From Leucobacter sp. UT-8R-CII-1-4 (lineage in GTDB: Bacteria; Actinomycetota; Actinomycetes; Actinomycetales; Microbacteriaceae): a stretch of 64,000 bases of DNA. Positions 51,893-63,387 of the stretch are shown piece after piece. Each line of letters begins with the position of its first letter. Position 1 is the first letter of the stretch. The stretch is taken from positions 186,001 through 250,000 of the forward strand of contig NZ_JASCRS010000005.1 in the NCBI RefSeq assembly GCF_030010235.1, written 5' to 3'. The notes beneath the pieces are model-generated. The model was not told where the DNA came from. It saw nothing but the letters and a program-made list of their open reading frames with translations, and made no database searches. A program made the position numbers and the translations under genes.

Positions 51893-52693
51893 TCAAACAG
51901 TGGCGATGATCTCTGCGTGCGGCACCAACAGCCAACCGTCGGGATCATCTGCCCACTTGCGCCAGCCATCCGCAATACGCTGCAGTCGCGCATGATCGGC
52001 AAGCCCGAGACGCATGGCATTCTCAGCAAATGCTGACTCGATTGCCCGCTCTGCCCACATGCCGCCCCACCACGCGCGATCCTCGTCATTTTCAAATAAC
52101 CACAGCGAAGCGGTGCAGGTCACCTCTATAAAGCCAGCCTCGCGAGCCCACTTCTTCAGGAAACGACCGGCAGCAGGTTCGCCGCTCACTCCCTTGTGCA
52201 CCTGCAGATACAGCGCGAGCCAGTCTTCAAGTTCAGGCATTCTCGGCGAAATTATCACGCCCTCGTAGTCGACATCGCGCGCTGCGACCGCACCGCCTGG
52301 TTTTACGACTCGTCGCATTTCGCGCAGCATTGCGACCGGATCGGTAACGTGCTGCAACACTTGGTGGGCGTGCGCAAGATCAAAGCTCGCATCGGCGTAT
52401 TCAAGGGCGTAAGCATCGGCGACCGCAAACTCGAGGTTTTCGAGTCCGAGCGAGGCCGTGTCTGCGGTGGCCTTTGCAACCACATCGGCGGCAGCATCGA
52501 CACCAACAACTCGCCCCGGCGCCACCAGGCGCGCAAAGTCTGCTGTAATTGTGCCAGGTCCTGCTCCCACATCGAGCACACTGCGACCGCTGGTCAACTC
52601 CCCCAGCAGATAGGCTGCCGAGTTCTCAGCCGTGCGCCAGGTGTGCGATCGCAAAACGCTCGCGTGATGTCCGTGTGCATATGCGTCAGCCAT
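51893..52693 (-). CDS. Class I SAM-dependent methyltransferase
   Basis: 266 aa. SAM-binding motif I is VLDVGAGPGTITADFARLV, with acidic residue in GVDAAADV, motif ADAYALEYADASFDLAHAHQ, and LREMRRVVKPGGAVAARD. Resembles UbiE/menaquinone or natural-product methyltransferases, but the substrate is unknown. It is 34 bp downstream of the gamma-lyase-like gene and on the same strand. Confidence 0.87.
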   Translation of the reverse strand: MADAYAHGHHASVLRSHTWRTAENSAAYLLGELTSGRSVLDVGAGPGTITADFARLVAPGRVVGVDAAADVVAKATADTASLGLENLEFAVADAYALEYADASFDLAHAHQVLQHVTDPVAMLREMRRVVKPGGAVAARDVDYEGVIISPRMPELEDWLALYLQVHKGVSGEPAAGRFLKKWAREAGFIEVTCTASLWLFENDEDRAWWGGMWAERAIESAFAENAMRLGLADHARLQRIADGWRKWADDPDGWLLVPHAEIIATV

Positions 52694-52726
52694 GTTTTGA
52701 GTCTAACCAGACGCTGCCGCTTCAGC

Positions 52727-53869
52727 CTAAGCGCCGCCGCTTGCCGTGAGCGCAGCCTCCAGGTCTGCCCAGAGATCTTCAACGTGCTCGATACCGATGC
52801 TGAGCCTCACGAGCGATTCGGGCACTGCCTTCGGTTCAGAAGGCAAGCGCCGACGTCGCTCTGCGAGTGATTCAACGCCACCAAGACTCGTCGCTGGAGT
52901 AAACACCCGGAGCGCCTCAACAAAACGCTCAGCTGCCTCAGCTCCCCCAGCAAGCTCAATCGAAACCATCGCCCCGAAACCATCGAGTTGCGCAACAGCA
53001 AGCTGGTGACCCGGATCGCCCGGCAGTCCTGGATATCTCACCCGTGAAACCTCTGGCCGACTCTCGAGTCTTGCAGCAAGCTCACCTGCGGAGGCCTCGG
53101 CGCGATCGAGACGGACCGCCAGCGTGCGCAGCCCACGCAGTGTCAGCCAAGCTTCAAATGGGCCAGCGATAGACCCCTGCAGCGCTCGCTTACCGAGCAG
53201 CCGATCACGCACCTTCGGGTCGGCCGCAACCGAAATTCCCAACAGCACGTCTGAATGACCCGCAATAAACTTTGTCGCGGAATGCACAACGAGATCGGCG
53301 CCAAGTTCCAGCGGCCGCTGTCTCAGCGGTGTCGAGAAAGTGTTATCTACGACAACGAACGCTCCGGCACTCTTCGCGGCAGTGATCAGGGTCGGAAGAT
53401 CCAACACATCAAGGAGCGGGTTTGTCGGCGATTCAAGCCAGACCAGATCGGCACCCTCAAACGTCGCAATAGTTTCTTCAAGGTTCGTTGGATCCACTTC
53501 ACGCAACGCAAACAAACCATCGGCTTGCAGTTCACGAGCAAGCCCGATGGTGCCGTTATACGAGGCCCCGGGCACCACCGCGACTCCCCCAACAGGAACA
53601 AGCGAAAATGCTGCCGCCACTGTGGCCATTCCGGAGGCATAGGAGATTGCCGCAAGATCGCTGCCTTCTAGCGCCGCAATCGCTTCCTCAAGTGGTTCCC
53701 AACTCGGGTTGCTGAACCTCGCGTATACCCGGTCTTCGGGCTCAGGGCTGCGCGATCCAACGTATGTTGAAGTGAGCGTAATCGGCGCGTTCAGCGCCTC
53801 GCCAGGGGTCTTCGGTGGCCGGCCGAGGGCGACAACTGAGGTAGCTGGGTGTGCGGCGTGATCGCTCAT
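52727..53869 (-). CDS. Cystathionine gamma-synthase/lyase family PLP enzyme
   Basis: 380 aa. The PLP lysine is in VVHSATKFIAGHSDV. Supporting segments are YARFSNPSWEPLEEAIAALEG, VWLESPTNPLLDVLDL and, at the C-terminus, ATSLGGVESLAERR. This family makes cystathionine from O-acyl-homoserine or splits it, so the product is in methionine/cysteine metabolism; which direction is unclear. Start at MSDHAAHPATS. Confidence 0.9.
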   Translation of the reverse strand: MSDHAAHPATSVVALGRPPKTPGEALNAPITLTSTYVGSRSPEPEDRVYARFSNPSWEPLEEAIAALEGSDLAAISYASGMATVAAAFSLVPVGGVAVVPGASYNGTIGLARELQADGLFALREVDPTNLEETIATFEGADLVWLESPTNPLLDVLDLPTLITAAKSAGAFVVVDNTFSTPLRQRPLELGADLVVHSATKFIAGHSDVLLGISVAADPKVRDRLLGKRALQGSIAGPFEAWLTLRGLRTLAVRLDRAEASAGELAARLESRPEVSRVRYPGLPGDPGHQLAVAQLDGFGAMVSIELAGGAEAAERFVEALRVFTPATSLGGVESLAERRRRLPSEPKAVPESLVRLSIGIEHVEDLWADLEAALTASGGA

Positions 53870-53892
53870 AACTTTCAGCCTAGTGCGCGCAG

Positions 53893-53935
53893 AAAACCCC
53901 TGTAAATCACAGTGAAACAAAGTGACTTACAGGGG
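53893..53935 (-). terminator. Intrinsic terminator of ctaB
   Basis: CCCCTGTAA at 53897-53905 pairs with TTACAGGGG at 53927-53935, with an inner TCAC/GTGA stem. On the minus strand the stem is followed by TTTT (53896-53893). It lies about 44 bp after the ctaB stop. Confidence 0.85.
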
Positions 53936-53978
53936 CCTAGATTTCTATCTGCCGGTCTTAACCAAGACCCTTCGCAGC

Positions 53979-54911
53979 TTAGAAAGGAAGCAGCGGATCA
54001 ACCGCGATTGCGATCGAAAGCAGCGAGAGATAACCGATGGAGCCGTGGAACACCTTCATCGGTTTGCCCTCTTGGCCACGAATCGCACTGCCGTAGAGAC
54101 GGTGCGACTCGGTGATAAACCAGCCGCCAGTCACGAGAGCGACAACCGTGTACACAATGCCCATATCCGCAACCGGAATCAGCAAGAGGCTAGATGCCAC
54201 AGTCGCCCACGCATAAAGAATGATCTGCAGGCCAACCGTTGCGCGGCCACGCACCACACCCAGCATCGGAACGCCAGCGTTTGCGTAGTCGTTTCGGTAC
54301 TTCATTGAGAGCGGCCAGTAATGTGGTGGCGTCCACAAGAAGATGATCAAGAAGAAGATCCAGGCTGGCCAATCAAGTGACTCGGTCACTGCTGCCCAAC
54401 CGATCAGCACTGGGAAGCAGCCTGCGATACCGCCCCAGATAATGTTCTGCTCGCTGTGACGCTTCAGAATCAGCGTGTAGATCACTACGTAGAAGAAGAT
54501 CGCGCCAGCCGAAAGTGCCGCAGCAAGCCAGTTAGTGGTGAAGTACAGCCAAACAACCGAAGCAATGCCAAGCACCCACGAGAAAATCAGTGCGTTCCGG
54601 TCACTGATCTCGCCGGTCACGAGCGGCCTGCTTGAGGTTCGCTTCATTCGGCGATCCATGTCGCGATCAATGTAGCAGTTGAAGGCGCCGGCAGAACCTG
54701 CGCTCATCGCACCGCCAAGCAGCGTCGCCAGAACAAGCCAAAGATTGGGTAGTCCACCCTGCGCGAGAATCATCGCGGGTACCGTGACTACGAGCAGAAG
54801 CTCCATCACGCGCGGCTTGGTGAGCGATACGTAAGCCTTTACGGTTCGCTTGAAGCCGATCTTTTCAGGGCCAGTGCCTGACTGAACTGAGGATACGGTT
54901 TCGCTAGACAT
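53979..54911 (-). CDS. ctaB: Protoheme IX farnesyltransferase (heme O synthase) CtaB
   Basis: 310 aa, nine helices. Farnesylates heme B to heme O, the substrate of CtaA. The UbiA-type motifs are [20 protein letters not shown] (Asp-rich) and [21 protein letters not shown]. The start at MSSETV is close to the ribosome binding GAGG; the long upstream in-frame extension overlaps tkt and is not supported. Confidence 0.95.
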   Translation of the reverse strand: MSSETVSSVQSGTGPEKIGFKRTVKAYVSLTKPRVMELLLVVTVPAMILAQGGLPNLWLVLATLLGGAMSAGSAGAFNCYIDRDMDRRMKRTSSRPLVTGEISDRNALIFSWVLGIASVVWLYFTTNWLAAALSAGAIFFYVVIYTLILKRHSEQNIIWGGIAGCFPVLIGWAAVTESLDWPAWIFFLIIFLWTPPHYWPLSMKYRNDYANAGVPMLGVVRGRATVGLQIILYAWATVASSLLLIPVADMGIVYTVVALVTGGWFITESHRLYGSAIRGQEGKPMKVFHGSIGYLSLLSIAIAVDPLLPF

Positions 54912-55027
54912 CACCTCTATCGTACCTCCTCTCACGCTAGGCTTGTGGTAGGTCTCGGTTACACACCGTCGAGGCCTCAGATTTAAACGCGCGTAGAAGT
55001 CGCGCGAGAACCCAGAGAGGCCGGTCA
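54912..55027. promoter_or_regulatory. Divergent promoter region ctaB-tkt
   Basis: 116 bp of moderately GC-rich sequence between divergent starts. It must hold promoters for ctaB and for the tkt-tal-pgi operon. No -35/-10 pair or palindrome was convincing. GAGAGG seven bases ahead of GTG serves tkt. Confidence 0.4.
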
Positions 55028-57136
55028 GTGGGCGCAGAATTGCAGTGGGACGAGCTTGACGATCGTGCGGTAGATACCGCACGCGTGCTTGCAGCGGATG
55101 CAGTAGAGAAGGTCGGTAATGGCCATCCAGGCACCGCAATCAGCCTGGCCCCCGCAGCATATTTGCTGTACCAGAAGGTGATGCGCCATGACCCACGCGA
55201 TACCGACTGGATCGGCCGCGACCGTTTCATTCTCTCGATCGGTCACAGCTCACTGACTCAGTACGTACAGCTCTACCTCGGCGGATTCGGTCTAGAACTC
55301 GAAGACATTGAGGCACTACGTACCCTTCACTCGAAAACTCCAGGACACCCAGAGTACGGACACACCGCAGGTGTAGAGATCACGACCGGCCCACTCGGTC
55401 AGGGACTCGCATCAGCTGTCGGTTTCGCATACGCGCAGCGTTACGAGCGTGGTCTCTTTGACCCCAACGCGGCTGCAGGACAGAGCCCATTCGATCACTT
55501 CACCTACGTCATTGCCGGTGATGGCGATCTGCAAGAGGGCGTTACAAGCGAGGCTGCCTCGCTTGCTGGGCACCAAGAACTCGGTAACTTGATCGCCATT
55601 TACGATTCGAACCAGATTTCAATCGAAGACGACACCGACATCGCCTACAGCGAAGACGTGCGCATGCGCTACGAGGCGTACGGCTGGCAGGTGCTAGAGG
55701 TCGACTGGCGCGCAGGCGGCATGAACGGCGCTGAGTACCGCGAAGATCTACCAGCACTCTACGCAGCGATTGAGTCGGCGAAAGCCGAAAGCACCAAGCC
55801 AACGCTTGTGATCTTGAAGACCATTATCGGCTGGCCCTCACCCGACAAGCAGAACACCGGCGGCATTCACGGCTCGGCACTCGGCGCCGAGGAGCTTGCT
55901 GGCCTCAAAGTCGCACTCGGATTTGACCCGGAACAGCACTTCGCTGTTGCGCCGGAGGTCATCTCACACGCTCGCGAACTCGCTGATCGTGCAGCGGCGG
56001 ATCGCGCTACCTGGCAGCAAAGCTTTGACGCATGGGCAGCCGCAAACCCTGAGCGCAAAGAACTCTTCGATCGTCTCGAAGCCGGTGATTTGCCTGCTGG
56101 AGCAGCCGAAGCGCTGCCGGTCTTTGAGGCTGGCACGAGTGTCGCTACCCGTTCGGCAAGCGGTAAGGTAATCAACTCGCTCGCGCCGATCATGCCTGAG
56201 CTTTGGGGCGGATCAGCTGACCTTGCAGGGTCGAACAATACGACCATTAACGGCGCACCATCGTTCGTGCCGGCTCACCACTCAACTAGCACCTGGCAGG
56301 GTAGCCCCTACGGTCGTGTCCTGCACTTCGGTATTCGTGAGCACGCGATGGCGGCGATCATCAACGGTATTCAGCTACACGGGAAGACCCGCAGTTATGC
56401 CGGCACCTTCTTGCAGTTCGCTGACTACATGCGCCCAGCTGTTCGCCTTGCAGCGCTCATGAACGTTCCGAGTATTTTCGTCTGGACACATGACTCGATT
56501 GGTCTCGGCGAAGACGGGCCAACCCACCAACCAATCGAGCACATTGCAGCCCTTCGCGCGATTCCTAATCTGGCGATGGTTCGTCCGGCAGACGCGAACG
56601 AGGTCTCAATCGCTTGGCACGAGATGCTTAGCCGTCAGGCCGGTCCGAGCGGTATTGCTCTTACTCGCCAGAATGTACCCGTCTTTGCTCGCGGCGAAGG
56701 CGCAGCAAACGGAAACGAATTCGGATCAGCTGAGGGCGTCCGTAACGGCGCTTATGTGCTCGCCGAGTCGGCTACCGGCAAGGTTGATGTTGTGCTGATT
56801 GCGACCGGCAGTGAAGTGCAGCTTGCGGTAGAGGCTCGCGAACAGCTTGCAGCTGAGGGCATCGGTGCACGTGTCGTATCTGCTCCTTGCCTTGAGTGGT
56901 TCGCCGAGCAGACTCCGGAGTACCGCGAGTCGGTACTGCCCGCTGCTGTAACAGCGCGCGTGAGCGTCGAAGCCGGCATTTCGCTCGGCTGGCGTGAACT
57001 CGTTGGGGATCGCGGTCGCTCAGTGAGCATCGAGCACTTTGGAGCGTCGGCAGACGCAAACACGCTGTTCCGTGAGTTCGGCGTCACCACCGAAGCTGTT
57101 GTCGCAGCTGCTCGCGAATCCATCGCCGCTGCTTAA
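55028..57136 (+). CDS. tkt: Transketolase
   Basis: 702 aa. ThDP-dependent transfer of C2 units in the pentose phosphate pathway. [19 protein letters not shown] near the N-terminus, the ThDP motif [18 protein letters not shown], and in the pyrimidine domain RNVPVF and [18 protein letters not shown]. Length is normal. The start is GTG with GAGAGG ahead. First in the operon tkt-tal-pgi. Confidence 0.97.
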   Translation: MGAELQWDELDDRAVDTARVLAADAVEKVGNGHPGTAISLAPAAYLLYQKVMRHDPRDTDWIGRDRFILSIGHSSLTQYVQLYLGGFGLELEDIEALRTLHSKTPGHPEYGHTAGVEITTGPLGQGLASAVGFAYAQRYERGLFDPNAAAGQSPFDHFTYVIAGDGDLQEGVTSEAASLAGHQELGNLIAIYDSNQISIEDDTDIAYSEDVRMRYEAYGWQVLEVDWRAGGMNGAEYREDLPALYAAIESAKAESTKPTLVILKTIIGWPSPDKQNTGGIHGSALGAEELAGLKVALGFDPEQHFAVAPEVISHARELADRAAADRATWQQSFDAWAAANPERKELFDRLEAGDLPAGAAEALPVFEAGTSVATRSASGKVINSLAPIMPELWGGSADLAGSNNTTINGAPSFVPAHHSTSTWQGSPYGRVLHFGIREHAMAAIINGIQLHGKTRSYAGTFLQFADYMRPAVRLAALMNVPSIFVWTHDSIGLGEDGPTHQPIEHIAALRAIPNLAMVRPADANEVSIAWHEMLSRQAGPSGIALTRQNVPVFARGEGAANGNEFGSAEGVRNGAYVLAESATGKVDVVLIATGSEVQLAVEAREQLAAEGIGARVVSAPCLEWFAEQTPEYRESVLPAAVTARVSVEAGISLGWRELVGDRGRSVSIEHFGASADANTLFREFGVTTEAVVAAARESIAAA

Positions 57137-57163
57137 CTCACCACTTCCAGAAAGGATGGCCTG

Positions 57164-58291
57164 ATGAGCAACCCCCGTACCGCCGCGCTGAGCAGCGCTG
57201 GCGTTAGCATCTGGCTTGACGATCTCTCTCGCACACGTATCGAGAGCGGCAACCTTGCAGAGCTTGTCGACAGCATCAATGTCGTCGGTGTCACCACAAA
57301 CCCAACCATTTTTGCGAACGCGATTGGTTCGGGAGAAGGCTACGGCGAGCGTATTGCCGCCGCCGCTGCTGCTGGACTCGGCGCAGAACAAACCGTCTTC
57401 TCCCTCATGTGTAGCGACGTCGCCGATGCTTGCGACATCCTGGCACCCGTCGCAGTGGCCAGCAGCGGACAAGATGGCCGTGTCTCAATCGAGGTGTCTC
57501 CGACGCTCTCACGCGACACTGCTGGCACCATTGCTCAGGCGCGAGAGCTCTGGGCTCAGGTGGACCGTGAAAACGCCATGATCAAGATTCCAGCAACCGT
57601 TGAGGGCCTTGAAGCAATCAGCGAGGTCATCGGTTCCGGTATCAGCGTGAATGTCACTCTGATTTTCAGTCTTGAGCGCTATCGCCAAGTCATCAACGCC
57701 TACCTTGTTGGCATTGAAAAGGCTCGAGCAGCGGGTCACGATATTTCAAAGATCCACTCTGTTGCTTCGTTCTTTGTGTCACGCGTTGACACCCTGATTG
57801 ACGGCAAGCTAGATGCCATCGTTGCAGCCGATCCCGCGCAAGTAGACACTGTTGCCGGTCTTCGCAGTAAAGCTGGCCTCGCAAATGCGCGACTCGCTTA
57901 CGAAGTGTTTGAGCAGGGATTCTCGACCGAGCGCGCACAGATGCTCATCGATCTTGGCGCCAACCTTCAGCGTCCGCTGTGGGCCTCAACAGGCGTGAAA
58001 GATCCTCAACTCCCGGATACGCTCTATGTCAGCGGCCTGGTCGCAGAGCAGACTGTCAATACAATGCCGGAGGCAACTCTGAACGCCTACGCCGATCACG
58101 GCGAGCTCGAAGCTGTCGCCCTGCACACGAGCTACCGAGAAAGCGATGCGGTGCTCAACGATCTTGACGGCCTGGGCATTGACTACGCCGAGGTTACAGA
58201 GTTTCTTGAGGTAGACGGACTCAAAAAGTTTGAGGCTTCTTGGGCCGAGCTACTGCAGACCGTTGAGACGGCTCTTCTGGAGAATAAGTGA
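57164..58291 (+). CDS. tal: Transaldolase
   Basis: 375 aa, the long bacterial form found in Actinobacteria. [20 protein letters not shown] at the N-terminus, [11 protein letters not shown], the Schiff-base lysine in NAMIKIPAT, and [15 protein letters not shown]. It transfers dihydroxyacetone units between sugar phosphates. AAAGGA precedes the ATG. Overlaps pgi by 4 bp. Confidence 0.96.
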   Translation: MSNPRTAALSSAGVSIWLDDLSRTRIESGNLAELVDSINVVGVTTNPTIFANAIGSGEGYGERIAAAAAAGLGAEQTVFSLMCSDVADACDILAPVAVASSGQDGRVSIEVSPTLSRDTAGTIAQARELWAQVDRENAMIKIPATVEGLEAISEVIGSGISVNVTLIFSLERYRQVINAYLVGIEKARAAGHDISKIHSVASFFVSRVDTLIDGKLDAIVAADPAQVDTVAGLRSKAGLANARLAYEVFEQGFSTERAQMLIDLGANLQRPLWASTGVKDPQLPDTLYVSGLVAEQTVNTMPEATLNAYADHGELEAVALHTSYRESDAVLNDLDGLGIDYAEVTEFLEVDGLKKFEASWAELLQTVETALLENK

Positions 58292-59781
58292 GTATTCGCT
58301 TAACTATCGATAGCGAACTGGAGCAGGCAGGCAACCCCTTTCTTCGGGAGTTGCTTGATGCCCAGTTCGCTAGTCGACTCCTGGCTCAGGATCCCACTCT
58401 TTGGGGTGCCGCCGCAGAAGAAGAAGCTTCACGACGATTGGGCTGGGTAGACCCCTTTCCTGAGTCTGAAAAAGTACTTCGCGAAACCGAATCGCTAAAA
58501 GCTGAGCTTTCCAAGCGCGGTATTCGCCATGTAGTGCTCTGCGGTATGGGCGGTTCCAGCCTTGGCTCAGAGGTAATTGCTCGCGAGGCTGGAGTCACCC
58601 TCAACGTGCTCGATTCGACGCACCCAGATGTGATCCGTCGCGCCCTCTCCGGGGACCTCGCAACGACCGTAGTGGTGATCTCGTCGAAATCCGGCAGCAC
58701 ACTCGAAACGCGAAGCCACGCTGAGTTCTTCAGAGTAGCTTTCAACGAAGCGGGTCTGAACCCTGCAGATCACATGATTTACGTGACAGACCCTGGCTCT
58801 TCGTTTGCTGAGTATGCCAGTGCCGGCTATCGAGTGATGCAGGCAGATCCGAATGTTGGCGGCCGTTTTTCGGCACTGTCAGCTTTCGGCATAGTGCCGA
58901 CGGTGCTGGCAGGCGCCGATACTGGTCGCCTGCTCGTGGGAGCGAAGTCAGTGCAGGCAGAGCTCTTTAGCGACACGCCAGAGAACCCCGCGCTCCGTCT
59001 TGCCGCAGCGATCGCAGGTGCACTTCCAAAACAGTACGTGTTGTTGCTCGCTGAGGGTGCGACACATCGCTGGGGCCTTGGCGACTGGGTTGAACAGCTC
59101 ATTGCCGAGTCGACAGGCAAAGAAGGCAAGGGCATTCTGCCTATCTCGCTACCGCTCGGGGCTTACGAGTTTTCAACATTGCCCGAAAACGCACTGCACG
59201 TTGGTATCGGTAGCGCATCCGCCGGATCACGCTCGATCGGTATCGAGGCGCCTCTGGGTGAGCAACTTCTGCTTTGGGAGGTTGCCACGGCAGCGCTCGG
59301 GCGACTGATGGGTATCAACCCCTTCGATCAACCCGATGTTGAGTCAGGAAAGATTGCGGCGCACACGGCGCTCGCGGAAGAGCACGGCTTTATTGAGGTC
59401 GATGCCGCCGCAGACGATGCCGAATTGCTTGAGCAGTTGCGCGCGGCACTCCCCCAGAATGGTTATGTCGCGGTACAAGCCTTTGTTGACCGTGATTCTG
59501 CGCAAGCAGAGGCAGCACGCGAAATCAGCAACCGGATCGCCAAAGAGCTCAATGTACCTGTCGCGTTGGGCTGGGGTCCGCGTTACCTGCACTCGACCGG
59601 CCAAATGCACAAGGGCGGCCCAGCGCTGGGAGTCTATTTGCAGCTGGTTGATGCCGGCGCCGAAGATCTGCCCATCCCCGGGCAAGAAGACGGCACAGCT
59701 GAGCTGATGAGGGCGCAAGCCCGCGGCGACCGCGAGGTACTTCGCGCGCGAGGCAGAAGCGTAATTACCCGCGCAGTTTGA
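58288..59781 (+). CDS. pgi: Glucose-6-phosphate isomerase
   Basis: 497 aa. [20 protein letters not shown] and [18 protein letters not shown] are the SIS-domain phosphate loops; [14 protein letters not shown] carries the catalytic-region motif. It joins glycolysis to the pentose pathway. The start is GTG in a 4-bp overlap with tal. The stop overlaps a small hairpin GAGTTC/GAACTC. Confidence 0.94.
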   Translation: MSIRLTIDSELEQAGNPFLRELLDAQFASRLLAQDPTLWGAAAEEEASRRLGWVDPFPESEKVLRETESLKAELSKRGIRHVVLCGMGGSSLGSEVIAREAGVTLNVLDSTHPDVIRRALSGDLATTVVVISSKSGSTLETRSHAEFFRVAFNEAGLNPADHMIYVTDPGSSFAEYASAGYRVMQADPNVGGRFSALSAFGIVPTVLAGADTGRLLVGAKSVQAELFSDTPENPALRLAAAIAGALPKQYVLLLAEGATHRWGLGDWVEQLIAESTGKEGKGILPISLPLGAYEFSTLPENALHVGIGSASAGSRSIGIEAPLGEQLLLWEVATAALGRLMGINPFDQPDVESGKIAAHTALAEEHGFIEVDAAADDAELLEQLRAALPQNGYVAVQAFVDRDSAQAEAAREISNRIAKELNVPVALGWGPRYLHSTGQMHKGGPALGVYLQLVDAGAEDLPIPGQEDGTAELMRAQARGDREVLRARGRSVITRAV

Positions 59782-59814
59782 GTTCTCTGTGAACTCATGT
59801 GCCAGTTCAATTGG

Positions 59815-59860
59815 ACAGGCTCAGTATACGAAAACTCTTCGTCTATTGAGCCTGTTTCTA
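59815..59860 (+). terminator. Terminator of the tkt-tal-pgi operon
   Basis: ACAGGCTCA at 59815-59823 pairs with TGAGCCTGT at 59847-59855, with an inner ACGAA/TTCGT stem, followed by TTCTA. 34 bp after the pgi stop. Confidence 0.75.
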
Positions 59861-59894
59861 CATCACCCGCAAAGCCTATAGACGGCGCGTTGAG

Positions 59895-59934
59895 ACAGAA
59901 AAGAGGGGCACACTCAAATGAGTGTGCCCCTCTT
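59895..59934 (-). terminator. Intrinsic terminator of rbpA
   Basis: AAGAGGGGCACACTCA at 59901-59916 pairs perfectly with its complement at 59919-59934 around a 2-nt loop. On the minus strand it runs into TTTTCTGT. It stands 15 bp after the rbpA stop and forms a back-to-back pair with the pgi terminator. Confidence 0.88.
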
Positions 59935-59948
59935 CACAATCTGAAGTC

Positions 59949-60314
59949 TTACGACGAGACCTTCGCGCTTCCGCGACGCTGACGAAGCTTCTGCAGCGCC
60001 TGCTCAAGAAGCTCTTCAGCCTCTTCAGCGGTGCGGCGCTCCTTCACATATGCGAGGTGCGTCTTGTAAGGCTCGTTCTTCAAGAGCTCCGGCGGGTTCT
60101 GACGATCCCGACCGGCAGGAAGACCGCTGTGTGGAGAATCGATCTGTTCTGGAATCTCTTCTGGGTCAACGTCTGCTGCGAAATAACGCACAGTCTCGTT
60201 GCCAAGAATATCGAAGTAGGAAACTGCGATGCGCTCTGCGCGCACGCCGTGATCCATTTCGCCCATCGGGCCCGAACCAACTCGGGCGCCGCGAATAGCA
60301 TTGCTGCCAGACAC
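59949..60314 (-). CDS. rbpA: RNA polymerase-binding protein RbpA
   Basis: 121 aa. Actinobacterial factor that binds the principal sigma and RNA polymerase and stabilises the open complex. MDHGVRAERIAVSYFDILGNE and KTHLAYVKERRTAEEAEELL are recognisable, the latter being the sigma-interacting domain. The usual zinc-binding Cys residues are absent; the core region reads YFAADVDPEE and DSPHSGLPAG. There is an ATG start after AAAGG. Confidence 0.9.
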   Translation of the reverse strand: MSGSNAIRGARVGSGPMGEMDHGVRAERIAVSYFDILGNETVRYFAADVDPEEIPEQIDSPHSGLPAGRDRQNPPELLKNEPYKTHLAYVKERRTAEEAEELLEQALQKLRQRRGSAKVSS

Positions 60315-60405
60315 GTAATACCTTTCTCTGGACGTTTCTGTCCGTGAAGTGATCTGTTGCGAAACCTAGCTCGCCAAAGACACGGCGAAACTCAGCTCTC
60401 GGGGT

Positions 60406-60654
60406 TTAGACGACCGAGAAACGAGCGATCAGGCCGAGGCCAACAATCGCTGCAAACCAAACCAGCGACACCACAATGGTGATGCGGTTCAGGTTACGTT
60501 CAGCCACACCCGAAGAGCCGAGGCTAGAGGTGACACCGCCGCCGAACATATCGGAGAGACCGCCACCGCGGCCCTTGTGCAACAGAATAAACAGGGTGAG
60601 CAGGAGGCTCGTGAGTACCAATACGCAGATAAGTGCGATCTTCAAAATGAGCAC
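60406..60654 (-). CDS. secG: Preprotein translocase subunit SecG
   Basis: 82 aa. Two membrane helices with KGRGGGLSDMFGGGVTSSLG between them, the classic SecG cytoplasmic loop. It partners SecYE in Sec export. Follows tpiA by 47 bp, the usual actinobacterial order. Confidence 0.93.
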   Translation of the reverse strand: MLILKIALICVLVLTSLLLTLFILLHKGRGGGLSDMFGGGVTSSLGSSGVAERNLNRITIVVSLVWFAAIVGLGLIARFSVV

Positions 60655-60701
60655 TACGGCCGCCCTTTCAATGTTTGCAAACCAACGACAAGTATAACGC
60701 G

Positions 60702-61547
60702 CTATGCGCCAGTAACGTGCTTCTTAAACTGCACGATTCGTGAAAACTCTTGCGAATCGAGGCTCGCACCGCCGACCAGCGCGCCATCAACGTTGGCCTG
60801 ACGCAAATATCCGGCCACATTCTGGCTGGCAACTGATCCACCGTAAAGCAGACGAGTTTCCGCCGCGACCTTTGCTCCGCGCAATTCTGCGATACGTGCG
60901 CGGAGTGCCGCACACACCTGCTCTGCCTGCTCAGCCGTCGCCGGTTCACCGCTGCCAATCGCCCAAACAGGCTCGTAGGCGATTACGAACTCAGCGTCTT
61001 TCGGCAAGGCTGCGATTGCGGCTTCGAGCTGCGCAAGAGGCACCGCTGCGGCACCCTGCTCCTCAAGGTCTGCCGCTGTCTCACCAACGCAGATCATTGG
61101 AACCATGCCTTGAGTGGCAACAGCCTTGGCTTTCGCCGCGACGATATCGTCGCCCTCACCGTGACCGTGACGACGCTCTGAGTGCCCTACAAGCACATAG
61201 CGGGTATCGAGCTTGCTGAGGAACTGTGCTGAGATATCGCCTGTGTACGCACCCGAAAGGTGCGGTGAAACGTCCTGCGCGCCAAGAGCGAGCGAAAGTT
61301 TGTCGGCAGCAAGCAGCGTCTGCACGGAACGAAGATCCGTAAACGGAGGGAACACCGCGACCTCAACGTCACCGAAGTCGTGCTTTACGTCTTTGAGTGA
61401 CCAAGCAAGCTTCTGCACAAGCGCAATCGCCTGCAAGTGGTCAAGGTTCATCTTCCAGTTGCCTGCGATAAGCGGCACGCGGGCAGCAAACTGCTCCTGC
61501 GGCTCAGCCTGCTCGCCAGCTACTGCGGTTTCGTTCTGCTCGCTCAC
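60702..61547 (-). CDS. tpiA: Triosephosphate isomerase
   Basis: 281 aa, slightly longer than usual because of about 23 extra N-terminal residues before [13 protein letters not shown]. Catalytic His is in [10 protein letters not shown] and Glu in [11 protein letters not shown] start overlapping pgk stop by 4 bp is used here; a start at the internal Met of the conserved part would leave an unlikely protein. [17 protein letters not shown] and LLYGGSV are typical. Confidence 0.95.
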   Translation of the reverse strand: MSEQNETAVAGEQAEPQEQFAARVPLIAGNWKMNLDHLQAIALVQKLAWSLKDVKHDFGDVEVAVFPPFTDLRSVQTLLAADKLSLALGAQDVSPHLSGAYTGDISAQFLSKLDTRYVLVGHSERRHGHGEGDDIVAAKAKAVATQGMVPMICVGETAADLEEQGAAAVPLAQLEAAIAALPKDAEFVIAYEPVWAIGSGEPATAEQAEQVCAALRARIAELRGAKVAAETRLLYGGSVASQNVAGYLRQANVDGALVGGASLDSQEFSRIVQFKKHVTGA

Positions 61548-62746
61548 GCAAGCACCTCCAATCCCGGGAGCGCCTTACCCTCGAGGTATTCGAGACTCGC
61601 TCCACCACCGGTAGAAATGTGACCAAACTGGTCATCTGCAAAGCCTAGGGCGCGAACGGCTGCAGCGGAATCTCCACCGCCGACAACAGTGAAACCCTGA
61701 GTCTCAGTGAGCGCGCGGGCAACCGTTCGGGTCCCCTCTGCGAACGCTGCCATCTCAAAGACTCCCATTGGGCCGTTCCAGAACACCGTGGACGACTCTT
61801 CAATCACCGAGGCGAAGGCCTTAGCAGTCTCTGGCCCAATGTCGAGGCCGAGACCGGCAGCACCGAAGCTGCTCGACTCGATAGCGTCAGCAGCAACAAC
61901 CTCATGGGCAGCGTCTGCAGCAAAAGCTTCAGCAACCACAATGTCGGTCGGCAACACAATACGCACACCCAGACGGTCTGCCTCAGCAAGATAGCCGCGC
62001 ACCGTATCAAGTTGATCCGATTCAAGCAGGCTAGCGCCAACCTTGTGCCCCTGAGCTGCAAGGAAAGTAAAGAGCATTCCGCCACCGATCAGCAGCGTGT
62101 CAACTCGCTGCAGCAGGTGCGAAATGACGCCAAGCTTGTCACTGACCTTTGAACCGCCAAGAACCACGGTGTAAGGGCGCTGGGGCGATTCAGTGAGGCG
62201 CTTCAGAACTTCAAGCTCGCCGGCGACCAGGCGACCGGCCGCGCTCGGCAATAGTTGAGCAAGGTCGTAGACACTCGCTTGCTTACGATGCACTACACCA
62301 AAGCCATCCGAGACAAAGGCTTGACCGAAAGCGGCCAGCTGCTCAGCAAAAGCACGACGAGTTGCATCGTCCTTGCTGGTTTCCCCTGCGTTGAAACGCA
62401 GATTTTCCAGCAGTACCACGTCGCCGTCCCCGAGAGCCGCGACGGCTGCAGTCGCAGCGGCGCCGACGGTCTCGGGAACGAAGCTGACGGGGCTTTCGAG
62501 AAGTTCAGCCATGCGCACAGCAACAGGCTGCAGCGAGTACTTAGCCTCTGGCTCACCGTTTGGCCGTCCGAGGTGGCTGATCAGCACAACACGAGCGCCC
62601 GCTGCACGCAGCTCACGAATAGTCGTGAGCGAAGCGCGAATACGGCCGTCATCGGTGATCACCCCCTCCTTCAGCGGAACATTCAGGTCGCAGCGAACTA
62701 CGACCGTCTGTGAACGCAGGTCACCCAGTGACTCAAGTGTGCGCAT
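61544..62746 (-). CDS. pgk: Phosphoglycerate kinase
   Basis: 400 aa. [44 protein letters not shown] and [14 protein letters not shown] are diagnostic of the two-lobe kinase. It is translationally coupled to tpiA. sodA lies 23 bp upstream on the same strand; a gap gene is not present between whiA and pgk. Confidence 0.97.
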   Translation of the reverse strand: MRTLESLGDLRSQTVVVRCDLNVPLKEGVITDDGRIRASLTTIRELRAAGARVVLISHLGRPNGEPEAKYSLQPVAVRMAELLESPVSFVPETVGAAATAAVAALGDGDVVLLENLRFNAGETSKDDATRRAFAEQLAAFGQAFVSDGFGVVHRKQASVYDLAQLLPSAAGRLVAGELEVLKRLTESPQRPYTVVLGGSKVSDKLGVISHLLQRVDTLLIGGGMLFTFLAAQGHKVGASLLESDQLDTVRGYLAEADRLGVRIVLPTDIVVAEAFAADAAHEVVAADAIESSSFGAAGLGLDIGPETAKAFASVIEESSTVFWNGPMGVFEMAAFAEGTRTVARALTETQGFTVVGGGDSAAAVRALGFADDQFGHISTGGGASLEYLEGKALPGLEVLA

Positions 62747-62769
62747 CGCTTCGTGTGATCCTCTCGGAA

Positions 62770-63387
62770 TTAAATCAGGCCAGGAGTCTGCTTACGAGCA
62801 GCCTCGAAACGCTTCGAAACGTCAGCCCAGTTGGCGATGTTCCAGAATGCCTTGACGTAATCAGCGCGAACGTTGAGGTAATCAAGGTAGTAGGCGTGCT
62901 CCCAGACATCGAGCATCAGCAGAGGCACAGTGCCAGCTGGCAGGTTACCCTGCTGGTCAAACAGCTGCACGATGTTCGCACGCTGACCGAGCGAATCCCA
63001 AGCGAGCACCGACCAACCGCTGCCCTGAACACCCATCGCGTTTGCAGTGAAGTGAGCCTGGAACTTCTCGAACGAGCCGAAGAACTCGTCGATTGCGGCC
63101 GCCAGCTCACCCTCTGGACGCTCGCCACCCTCAGGCGACATGTTGTTCCAGAAAATGGTGTGGTTGACGTGACCGCCAACGTTGAATGCCAGATCCTTCT
63201 CAAGCTTGTTTACAGCGGCAAGATTGCCGTTGTCACGAGCTTCAGCAAGCTGCTCAAGTGCAGTGTTTGCGCCGGTGACATAAGCCTGGTGGTGCTTGTC
63301 ATGGTGCAACTGCATAATCTTGCCGCTGATATGCGGCTCGAGTGCAGCGTAGTCGTAAGGAAGTTCGGGCAGAGTGTATGCAGACAT
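62770..63387 (-). CDS. sodA: Superoxide dismutase, Mn/Fe family
   Basis: 205 aa. Metal ligands His in MQLHHDKHH, His in [12 protein letters not shown], and Asp/His in [16 protein letters not shown]. No signal peptide, so cytoplasmic. The start at [13 protein letters not shown], with GGAG six bases ahead, is preferred over an ATG 12 bp upstream. Which metal is used cannot be told. Confidence 0.95.
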   Translation of the reverse strand: MSAYTLPELPYDYAALEPHISGKIMQLHHDKHHQAYVTGANTALEQLAEARDNGNLAAVNKLEKDLAFNVGGHVNHTIFWNNMSPEGGERPEGELAAAIDEFFGSFEKFQAHFTANAMGVQGSGWSVLAWDSLGQRANIVQLFDQQGNLPAGTVPLLMLDVWEHAYYLDYLNVRADYVKAFWNIANWADVSKRFEAARKQTPGLI

